Part shown: piece by piece, positions 56,901 through 64,000 of the stretch
Layout: the number at the start of each line of letters is the position of its first letter
How positions within the stretch are numbered: the stretch's first letter is position 1
Assembly: GCA_002803225.1 (NCBI GenBank)
Contig: NXFV01000959.1
Span: 1-64,000, forward strand
From: Gamarada debralockiae
Taxonomy: Eukaryota; Ascomycota; Leotiomycetes; Helotiales; Hyphodiscaceae
Reading direction: 5' to 3'
DNA length: 64,000 nucleotides
Translations under genes and position numbers: made by a program
Notes under the pieces: generated by a model
What the model was told of the DNA's origin: nothing
The model's database searches: none
Seen by the model: the letters and a program-made list of their open reading frames with translations, nothing else

Positions 56901-58728
56901 TCCTTCTCCCTACGAGAACGAGTTTGAGGGCTTCTTCTTCGTTGTCTGATCTGATGCTAATAATGTCTTTTATTAAGGTCATCAGAGCGAATCTTGTTCT
57001 TTCAGACCACCGACCATGATCGGTCATCTCATTCACATCCGAGTGGCTTGCTTCCAATTTGTCCAAAACGATAACTTGGTAATCGTCCCTAAGTTCCGCT
57101 AACGTGGATCGATACTCGGTCTCGTCTTTCCCAATAACGCATGATGTTGACTGATTCGGCCTGCCACCTAACAACTGCTGAAGAAGCGTTTCGGGAGTAT
57201 CAGTTCTACCCAGGTGAAGTGATGAACAGTCCACATGGAGTGTCTTTTCAAATAGCCCAGTTTCTTCCCAGCAGCGAAGAAGGTGGTGAATGAATGCTGT
57301 CTTGCCAACGCCAGCAGGTCCTGACAGTCCAGTAATGTTTGATCCAAGGAATATTGTTTCGAAGCGGAGTACGTCAAAACCTCGTCCAACTAGAGGAGAA
57401 GAGGTTGTAAGTTTGTCTTTAGAGACCGTCGCTAGTACAGGAGCTTCGATCTGGAAATCCTTGTCTGGAATGCCGGAGATCTGAAGCTCCACGTCTTTCC
57501 CACTGGCGTAGACTACCGGTACTATCCAGTCCTCTAGCGGTCGGTTGATGGCGAAACGAGCGTCTCGGTTCGGCGAGCAACGCAGCTGTTCCCGAGCATC
57601 TCGCACGGCAATCGAAAAAGGCTTGCCACTGGCGATGAGAGATTCGTAAAAGCAGCGCATGAACTCTGTGCAAGTGCTGCTGAGGATTTTGTAGGCCATA
57701 GCTAGCACATTCTGAACACCGGCCTTAGTGAACGTTCTCGCTATATTTGCCTCGTCTCCTTTGTTTGCCTTGGCAGACTCGCAAGCGTTGAGTACGGCAA
57801 TTCTAATGTTGTGCTTCCGCAGCAGATCCGCGACGGCTCCAGCTCGTGTAGCGATCAATGTACCGTTCCCTTTTCTTGATTGGAATTTCAGAAAAGCCGC
57901 AGTGGTACCTTTATCTTCCTCCTTCTCACCGGGAACATCAACTACTCCGTGTACGTCGAAATGAATAATGTGGATATCACCGTTGCGTCGAAGGCTGGAT
58001 CTTTCATCCAAGTGCTTCTTCAAAGCCTGGAATGAGCCTGGACGAACTACCTCGATGTTAAGTCGAAAGGCGGCACCTCGAGTCTCGAGGTCCCTTTTGA
58101 GTGTTTGCATGCTGTGGAATACCAGGTTCGGATCTACCTCGCCTTCACCCCTCCCGATAAGTTTGCGCGAAACGACGAGGAGGATGTTCACCGCAGGTAC
58201 TCCTCGTGACCAAGACTCGACTCGCTTAATAGAAAGAATTGAAGTTTCCTTTTGAGGAATGATACGTCGCACTGTTGTCCGTATATTGAGGTTCTTCCAA
58301 AGTCGGGGATACTCAAGAACTTCCCAGTGCAGCCGATGGACGGTATTTGACGAGACTGCATTTGAGTCTTCCGTGTCTTCGACAATGTCTATCTCAAGGA
58401 CTTTGTGTTTAGGGCTTGTGGGACCCGTTAACCTCCTCCATACTCGGCAGAGATGAAGCTGATCAAACAAGCTATCGGCATAGGAGTTGAGCGACTCTGC
58501 CGCAACGTCTGCTCTGTCTTTCTCGAAGGGTGATTTGTGAAGGTAATCTTCCAGATACCAGCGGCATTCATCCTCATCGGCCTCGGAGAACGGATCCAAC
58601 AATGTAACCTTCCTGGCAAAGCAGGCGCCTCCAAGATAGACAGTAACTTCCCATCCGGATGAGGCCGCCTTAAATTGCCGCACAAGTATCCTTAGATGAT
58701 GGGTTGGACTTCTAGAGGATTCTGCCAT
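53980..58728 (-). CDS. NLR-like protein with N-terminal CHAT protease and NB-ARC-type ATPase
   Basis: Single uninterrupted exon of 1582 codons, ATG at 58728. Residues about 150-415 form a CHAT (caspase-related) peptidase domain: His260 in IIHFDVHG and Cys316 in VLNACESAK are the expected catalytic dyad, followed by VLAMAYKILS and FMRCFYESL as in the family. Residues about 445-700 form a STAND ATPase: PLVGRGFDVLRFE, Walker A GPAGVGKT (470-477), Walker B YQVIVLD (550-556), an Arg-bearing LVLVGRRND strand (603-611) and CNPLAIHTVLRA (673-684), the GLPL-like motif that points to NB-ARC rather than NACHT. The remaining 880 residues are helical, charged and without clear repeats; probably the sensor part. 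Such proteins oligomerise on ligand recognition and activate the N-terminal effector. The divergent neighbour encodes a gasdermin-like protein, the likely substrate. Confidence 0.9.
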   Translation of the reverse strand: MAESSRSPTHHLRILVRQFKAASSGWEVTVYLGGACFARKVTLLDPFSEADEDECRWYLEDYLHKSPFEKDRADVAAESLNSYADSLFDQLHLCRVWRRLTGPTSPKHKVLEIDIVEDTEDSNAVSSNTVHRLHWEVLEYPRLWKNLNIRTTVRRIIPQKETSILSIKRVESWSRGVPAVNILLVVSRKLIGRGEGEVDPNLVFHSMQTLKRDLETRGAAFRLNIEVVRPGSFQALKKHLDERSSLRRNGDIHIIHFDVHGVVDVPGEKEEDKGTTAAFLKFQSRKGNGTLIATRAGAVADLLRKHNIRIAVLNACESAKANKGDEANIARTFTKAGVQNVLAMAYKILSSTCTEFMRCFYESLIASGKPFSIAVRDAREQLRCSPNRDARFAINRPLEDWIVPVVYASGKDVELQISGIPDKDFQIEAPVLATVSKDKLTTSSPLVGRGFDVLRFETIFLGSNITGLSGPAGVGKTAFIHHLLRCWEETGLFEKTLHVDCSSLHLGRTDTPETLLQQLLGGRPNQSTSCVIGKDETEYRSTLAELRDDYQVIVLDKLEASHSDVNEMTDHGRWSERTRFALMTLIKDIISIRSDNEEEALKLVLVGRRNDDDWWKKHFPDLPTFPRYELNGLSLPDAIEFAHNLLGDNGVDRSQWGHEDEDVLSQVLNILQCNPLAIHTVLRATASQGHPWKELFQQILFHKFSGVWPVTSNESSFLRRDMFFSSISGRLPPIYANVFAALVLYWHQGCSKKVLNTLVEAAQEHVIAEALDFGVDRGYFSLDGQGFVEHMHPLFTLAGRCIFTSARVMLSGPLRWALESDQDSMPDVSVPWFTRLFFSGISSRNLDKFMRTTAEAGKFRGFEEVLKPAFYNIITCLRLCSLGKELICLDFWPYSLQMYGCAGMWFLSVDETALLAKQYETFVRRFISRRIIPTDVRALLLMISAGNYLTSAHLIISTLPTKRAKEFSLLTFDMIDKTDDELLKDKDLVGAVSLAMMYRDSADFSQGSKSLAECSTFRSAISGLEGLPSLVDIESVTWDQIAEHIPSLQQRTSQIENFIRRRDMKADIAEVQESIKNGTGPAELAGKSFSGLDINSIKHDLSTDWIGYSQDLDSTTRSAELENSLSVRNRVEAIKHYKALLAQAMEERNFESSIELQNSLIGIYRTDEAYAEDLNQMLELKKQSETTYQMLQLCTSVAGLGETPEMNETFLADIKSSEFRVPENGYYHSQAESLYETAQRKKSEQVVGQKFEKPPKRHFKDLLGQYREYAQKPGGKAKLLELGKQFGNLIQQHQQALLEGDFEKAIETLDKLEEIDDPTLLPGIPFKNMSGKRQMLLSSRDFINVLMTAGQAVEEGRYADAITMIESILRDYEAGNYPGIPDCLVQPTRNNFKSLIWQQHFHTWQAAFNTEDYAQALTEIKTMRRLESPGSFNEPIETNLGRFFARDFTDWNQFRTLHRHFGESRRPRLALKTVVHLLQRYDHSDAMATLPWLLPQHLEVERAYKWFYEAEIQRAKYIQFFGEGDFLSAVQNSLVMIEMLRNVPKELCEMIPQKVLRRLELDKHVIPQIFDQVFSGLQSNLS

Positions 58729-59214
58729 TGCTATAGCAAAACGAGACGGATAGTGTTTGCGATGTAATCAGGCAGATGGACTGTGACGAGATGGGCATTT
58801 CATGCCGACTTGCCGCAACAAGCTCCAGGAGGACTATTTAGAACCCGGCATTTCTCGAGATGCTCAATAACTTTCAGAAGTAACCATGCACTGGTTTGTA
58901 GGTGATTGTTTCGAGGTGGAAGGCCTTGAGATGTCGAAGCTGTGTACGTTGACGTTGACATCTGACCGATTTCAGCTTCAGCGCTAATTTTGTGGCGTAC
59001 TCAGCTGCTGAGCTTGAACTAATAGCCTCTCAACAAGTTTCACGCCGCTGCGTGACCCCTGCCAAGAACGGCTCGCAGAGAGAAGATACCAACTATTTAT
59101 AGCATCGTATAGTATTTTTTTGGCGTGACCTTTGGTAGCGTTCCCAGCCTTGTTTCCTCACCCCAAAATTCCACGACTGGCGACAGACACATAACACCAA
59201 CAGGACATTGCAGG
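58729..59214. promoter_or_regulatory. shared divergent promoter region of the CHAT-NB-ARC and gasdermin-like genes
   Basis: 486 bp between the two start codons. TATTTATA at 59094-59101, 114 bp before the gasdermin-like ATG, could be its TATA element. No TATA-like word of similar quality was found for the protease gene. A common promoter would allow paired expression; this is inference. Confidence 0.5.
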
Positions 59215-60096
59215 ATGCCGGGCCGCCACTTCGTCCTCGACGAACCCGCTTCGGAAAGCAATGCTGGAAGGTTGATTGGTCGTGTTGTCCTAGATATCAC
59301 ATCGCCTCTCAGGGCATTCGCACCGAGAGAGGCTGCTGAAGGTACACCGGCGGGCCGTAACCCTCAAGACATCATCCCGAATATTTTGCCTATTCCACAA
59401 TCGTCCACAAACAGGAAGGATTTCATCCAGAATAATGTTTCGGGCGAGGGTCGAACCGGCCTCACGGACTTCTTTGGCTTCAACATCACCAGAACCGAGG
59501 AAGAGAAATTGACCTTAAAAAGCAAGGTGGTCAAGCAATATTCATTGGAACAGACCAAGGATGTCTTCGACGAACTGATGAGAGACCATTCATATAACAG
59601 CGAGGTTCGACAGTTTCTGAAGGAGCACAGAATCCGGAAAGCATATTTTGTTGTGGGATTCATAACGACAGAAGGCTCAGTCTGGACCCGCGAGCGGATG
59701 CGAGGAAATTCGGCCGGAATCAAAGGCCAACTCCCATTGTCTACCGCCGCCCTTGGACCAATTACTGGACCTGATCTGAGCATGAAACTGTCTACGTCAG
59801 ACAACAAGGTTCGAGAACAGAAGTTTTCGTCGAAGGAACCTCTGATATTCGCGGTTGCTTATGATGTCGTCAAATTGAAGAAGAGGTTCGATAAAACCGT
59901 CCCAGGATATTTCAGAGATGATGTGGTCCTGGGACCGGTGAAATATGTCAAGTCAAAGCATCTGGTGATGGGACGAGATGAGGATGAAATTATCGAGGAG
60001 GAAGAAGATTCGGAGGAGGATGTTGAGCTTGATGGTGGTTTGGATTTGAAAGATCTTGGTTCTGGGTGGGATGGACTGAGTTTTAATGTGGTGTAA
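59215..60096 (+). CDS. gasdermin-like pore-forming protein (putative)
   Basis: Single exon, 293 residues, ATG at 59215; an upstream in-frame extension lacks an ATG. Length matches fungal gasdermin-like proteins such as HET-Q1 and RCD-1. The pattern also fits the pore-forming fold: an early strand GRVVLDITSPLRAF (22-35), helix-rich middle, then long amphipathic strands KAYFVVGFITTEGSVW (142-157) and SSKEPLIFAVAYDVVKLKKRF (205-225), which parallel the strand pair ending in LAFRV-type sequence of gasdermins. A very acidic segment (residues 255-271) begins a short C-terminal tail of about 40 residues. In HET-Q1 a comparable tail of about 5 kDa is removed by a protease to release killing activity at membranes. 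The divergent CHAT-NB-ARC gene is the expected activator. Assignment rests on pattern and context. Confidence 0.7.
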   Translation: MPGRHFVLDEPASESNAGRLIGRVVLDITSPLRAFAPREAAEGTPAGRNPQDIIPNILPIPQSSTNRKDFIQNNVSGEGRTGLTDFFGFNITRTEEEKLTLKSKVVKQYSLEQTKDVFDELMRDHSYNSEVRQFLKEHRIRKAYFVVGFITTEGSVWTRERMRGNSAGIKGQLPLSTAALGPITGPDLSMKLSTSDNKVREQKFSSKEPLIFAVAYDVVKLKKRFDKTVPGYFRDDVVLGPVKYVKSKHLVMGRDEDEIIEEEEDSEEDVELDGGLDLKDLGSGWDGLSFNVV

Positions 60097-62329
60097 GACG
60101 GCATGACCACAGGGTGTTCACGAATACGGGTTTAGGAGCAGTCGCAGTTATGTGGTGGTGAGTGCAATGCCAAATGTGAAGGTGCAGGGTACTACGGAGT
60201 ACATTTTATAGCGAGCGGAGATTCAAATTGGCCAACAACCTTCGAAACCCCCACCGCTATTCGCTACATTCCCAAAACAGCCCAAGAAATTTGGCAAAAT
60301 CCGCGCGAAGAAAAAGCAACAACTAAACGCTCTCCCTCGGTTCGCTCCAATCCAAGTACGGAAGTCGAATCCCATCCGTTTTATAATCTCCCCCATATCC
60401 TCCATCCTAACCATCTTCTTCATAATTTGACTGATGCACCATCACACTCCTATTCAGCAGTATAAACTCTCCCCTTTCTCCCACCACAAAGCAGCAAACT
60501 CCCCATGGAAGCAGCCTGCCTAATACACACCGTAGAAACTAGAGATCCAATATATGTCATTGTGTCGATATCGCTATCCTGCGGGGACTGAGCCGCCTGG
60601 GGAGTTTAAATAAAGTTTTATGGCATTTCCTGGGGCGTAGGATTCGAGGTGGCGCGACGGTGGCGGATAGGGCGTTGATTACTCGCCGTTGAGGCAGATA
60701 ATGCGGTCTTGTAGGAGCTTGAAAAAGATGCCTGATGTGCGCCAGTATCCTCCGTGGATTATCAGCATCAGGGAAGTATCTGCAGGGCAATTCAGCTTAC
60801 ATTGGTCTCAGTAGTGTATGGCACAGGGGTCCAAGATTTCAGCCGTTCTGCTCCTGAGGGCACTGAGGAGAAACATCATATGCTTTTGCGGACCGCATTA
60901 CGAGCAGGCACCCGCAATACCTTCATTGTGATCATCTTGAATGCAAGTGGATTTGTGTTGCTGTTACCTGATCATGATGTCGTCAACGTCGAAGCTGGGA
61001 GTCGCGATTGAAGATGCGCAACTCGCTTCTTTCATCTCGGACCGAAACTTTTCACCCAGCCACCAACACCACATTTTTGTACATAGAGTAAAACCTGGAT
61101 ATAAGAATAGGCCCGGGACCGGACTTTGTATTCTTATATAAGAGGATATTCTTGGCAAAAGTGGTGGTCCTTACCCCAAAAAAAACCCTGCGGGCATGCC
61201 ACGATATCACCTCCAACTGCAACGATAATACTGATATCTTAGTCACTCTGGTCGGATGCTTGGAATTAACCTGCGGCTTTCAAGGTGGAGCGGATTTGAT
61301 GCCTTGGGAATGCAAGTGGAGATTTCAACGTTGGACGTAGGCAATGTAGGTAAGTTAAGGAGGAGGAAGGTCAGCAGCAATGAGAATGTTGCCTACAACG
61401 ACAGTTCCTTCAAATAGAGGAGAAACTCATCCCAGAATATAAAGCCTCCTACTGTATGTCTTCATAACCACTCGGAAAGTAGACCTCTTAGCGCACTTTG
61501 GCGTACCAAAACAACTTCAGATAACAACCTCAAGATACTCTTCAGAGACAATTATGAAGCCGTACGAGATAATTTGACCGATACAATGCTATTTGGAATA
61601 CTAGGCAGGATATTTCGAAGGGGCGGGATGCGACGCGGAAGTGAAGACGACCGAGAGAGGGGCAAGATTACGGAGGAGGAATAGCGACGAGGAGAAAGCG
61701 ATTAATGACAACATTCCCACGAACAAGAATCGTATTTCCACCACCCAAGAACTCAATATCTCTCTATAACCTAACGATTCATGATCACAGAATTCGCACC
61801 CCAGAACCAGCTCAGGAACATACCTCAGCGACATTTCTCCAGCCCCGGGATCACGTAGCTGCGTGTGCTCGGCTGCGGCATATAGTCTAGCTCTGGCTAC
61901 ACATTGATCTAACACTCCGAAGAACTTTATACTCTGAACTGCAGGTACGACAAGCGCCCAGAGAGATGTCGTTGGCACTTACCGTTCGCACTGTGGTTGA
62001 TGTACGGTCACTTGAGAATCGAGTGAGGAACGAAACCAAGGAAGTATTTTCATGCATCAGTATCATTTATCTCTCTCTGGATGACTATGAGAAGCGCAAA
62101 CTATGAAGGTATGGAAGGGAATTCGTAATTTATCAATCGTCAGAAAGCCACCCCGTATGAAAAATCGCAGAAACAAAGTGTGAACAAAGGAAACTCGTGA
62201 GGGTGTTTCAATCGTGACCCATATCCATCCAGACTATCCCATCCCATCCTATTTCCAACCATCAAGCCCATCCAATTAACCGTCCAAAGAGCATCCAGTT
62301 GTCAATCCAAAGAAGCTCCACCCAACGAA
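60097..62329. other. intergenic, one MITE-like structure
   Basis: No supportable gene. At 61097-61139 the words TATAAGAATA and TATTCTTATA form an inverted pair around a GC-rich core with CCCGGG, then GATATTCTT recurs, similar to termini of Tc1/mariner-derived miniature elements. Frames on either strand around 61600-61980 lack an ATG and protein-like composition. Confidence 0.4.
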
Positions 62330-64000
62330 CTAATCCCTCCGTTTCCTCCTAGAAGACGATTCCCTAACATCAGAACTACTTCCACCACCAAGAGCAGCAC
62401 CCAACCCACCACTTTGAATCAGTCCCCCCAAAAGATCCTTCCAACTTTTCTTCCCGTCAACTACGTCCCCAAAATCATGCATGATTATCTCCACCATCTC
62501 TCCCTGTCCGCCAGTACCTGCACCACCACCTCTCGTCCCATCCAGTGGCCTGCCGTGCTTGTCGAACCTCGGTGGTAGTTCCTCGATATCACTTGAAGAA
62601 GTAGGGGATGGCGAGCGCGAAAGGTTACGGTGGCGTCTGCGATGCTTGGAGGGTTGGTTGGGCCGATCAGAAGATGGGTCAGAGTTACGTCTGCGGCGCC
62701 GTCGACGTTTGTGGCCTGTAACTTCATCGTCGTCTTCTCTGTCTCTGTTGTGATGATGGTGGTGATGGTGGTGTTCTCTGTCCTCTCGCGAGGGATCATC
62801 GTAGACTTGATCGTCGGCATAGTCGTTAGGCGGTAGGTAAGTACTTGCGGATGTAGGAGGCGTGGGATTAGATTTCGAGGTGTGGATTCGATCGAGACGG
62901 CGAGAAGAGGTGGGTGAGAGGGGAGCGAACTGGACTGATTTGTTGTGTGGCCGTTCTTCACTGGGCGAGAGGGGTGAGATAGAGCGAGAAGAGGGAGGCG
63001 TCATGGATGCGGCTGGGGAGGGAGGCGATGGGGCGCGGCGGGTTGGAGGGATGGTAGCGGGATCGGGGTTTATACGGCCTGTCCAGGCCATGTCAGTGTT
63101 ATGTTTCTTGTCGACATTAATACAACTTTCAAGAGAGACTAGAACAAGAGAAACGCACCCTCGTCACGCAAATGCTCATTTGGTTCAAGAGGTGCCGTCG
63201 GCGGCGGAGGAAAATACGGTACCTCGCCAGCATTCCGCGCCGTATTCGGTACAGGAACAGGGATAACAGGAGGAACGGGGGCCGCGGTCTGAGGAGGTAT
63301 GTTTGCACTCACATTATCGCCCGTTGCTCTTGGCGGGGGGTAGCCATATGGATCATGAGAGGCCGCTGGGCCAGGCTGGGCCGCATAATCTTGCGGATTG
63401 TAAGGCGGGATGGGAGGCTCATTAATGTGAGTCGTGGACTGGTTTGGATGCTGTGTGAAGCTTGGTCCAGCTGCTGCCATAGGCGGGGGCGCAAATTGGT
63501 TCGTTTCGGGGTAATAGGAGCCACCTGAGGCATGAGGTGGAGAAGGAGAGTAGTTATCATCGTAGTGATCATTTGCGTAGTAGTTTTCTGGAGGAGGCTC
63601 TTCTTCGTAGCCTGGTTGTTGTCGTTAGAATACGGTACAGGACGTCGTGAATAACAAACAGGTGCTTGAAATGAATTTACAAATGAAATACATGAGATAC
63701 TGCATCATCTAGGAATCAGATTTGACAACCGCTTTGACAGCGATGCCCTGATTGATGATGCAGATCGAGAGCGGGAACGAGATCTCGAGTGCTGGGGGTC
63801 CTCACGTCTCCGTTCGCGCTCGCGCTCGCGCTCACGCTCCGCCTCCTTTTTCTCCTTCCGCTTCCTGTATTTATGAACACCAATAGCTGTGGCGCCCGCG
63901 GCCGCAGCAGCTCCAGCTAAATCCCTAACCCTGCTTCGGCTTCGGCTTCGTGAACGATGTCTTCGATCGTCTGAACTTGAGGAGGAATGGCGTCTACGGC
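62330..64000 (-). CDS. DUF3824-type RS-/proline-rich protein, 5' end outside window
   Basis: Minus-strand gene running off the right edge. Exon 62330-63078 joins 63159-63611 (80-bp intron, phase 1), restoring EHLRDEG-RINPDP; the branch/acceptor CTGACATGGCCTGGACAG is clear. The acceptor of a further upstream intron is at 63612-63613, with CTAAC before it. The upstream exon, beginning beyond 64000, encodes RRRHSSSSSDDRRHRSRSRSRSR, then RDLAGAAAAAGATAIGVHKYRKRKEKKEAERER, the hallmark of the fungal DUF3824 family, and further RS repeats to about 63690. I could not fix its donor. The visible protein is Pro/Tyr-rich in the middle and has a His8 run, Arg runs and a Gly-rich C-terminus (GGLGAALGGGSSS). 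RS-like composition suggests a nuclear or condensate-forming protein, but the function of the family is unknown. Confidence 0.8.

Noticed and set aside
59364..59807. 147-codon minus-strand frame
   Set aside because: Antisense shadow of the gasdermin-like gene.
61601..61978. 125-codon frame on the minus strand
   Set aside because: No ATG start, no recognisable domain and no splice partners; composition looks random.
1..64000. CRISPR arrays, operons, riboswitches, bacterial ribosome-binding sites
   Set aside because: None seen, and not expected in a eukaryotic nuclear sequence with spliced genes.

Overview
The window looks like nuclear DNA of a filamentous ascomycete. Genes sit on both strands and are split by short introns (about 45-75 bp, GTRAGT donors, CTAAC/CTGAC-like branch points, CAG/TAG acceptors). 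The families are fungal: HET-domain proteins, fungal-type NB-ARC/STAND proteins, Zn2Cys6 regulators, a fused HIS7, DUF3824. A leotiomycete-like fungus is my guess from overall flavour only; no ribosomal or other taxonomic marker is present.

Layout. 1-4167: left-truncated LTR retrotransposon on the minus strand (LTR, primer-binding-like site, gag, then a retropepsin in the same frame as gag behind one UAG). 4168-9275: repeat-rich decayed DNA with an LTR-like palindrome, minisatellite, one hypothetical ORF and a duplicated decayed peptide module. 9276-29213: a loose set of metabolism genes: aldo/keto reductase, HHxxxDG acyltransferase, a frameshifted short-chain dehydrogenase, a six-exon Zn2Cys6-type regulator, a cytochrome P450 and an NmrA-like reductase, separated by AT-rich repeat remnants. 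These are typical secondary-metabolism tailoring functions, but no backbone synthase is visible. 29462-31200: HIS7 with a TGAGTCA element upstream. 31920-39314: a self/non-self-recognition type neighbourhood: a fungal STAND-type N-terminal protein, an intact HET protein, an unidentified fragment and a decayed DUF7025-AAA ATPase. 39505-49615: mostly conserved genes (phytanoyl-CoA-dioxygenase-like protein, dCMP deaminase, ATG7, a mitochondrial PPR-like protein probably related to complex I assembly factor CIA84) around a dead Zn2Cys6 regulator. 50630-52843: a decayed second HET gene. 62330-64000: a DUF3824 RS-/proline-rich gene running off the right edge.

The most interesting part is 53980-60096. 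A 1582-residue NLR-like protein with an N-terminal CHAT (caspase-related) protease domain and an NB-ARC-type ATPase is transcribed divergently, 486 bp apart, from a 293-residue protein with gasdermin-like sequence features and a short, very acidic C-terminal tail. This matches the reported organisation in which fungal gasdermin-like pore-forming proteins are encoded beside the proteases that activate them (HET-Q1/HET-Q2 of Podospora; caspase-related variants on NLR-like proteins). I infer a sensor-protease plus pore-former cell-death module. With one intact HET gene, one dead HET gene, a STAND-type N-terminal protein and a dead AAA ATPase within 28 kb, the right half resembles a turnover zone for allorecognition or immunity genes.

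Exon models were built by eye from reading frame, splice signals and family expectations. Everything marked pseudogene shows at least one frame-breaking lesion that I could locate, or lacks any continuous reading frame.
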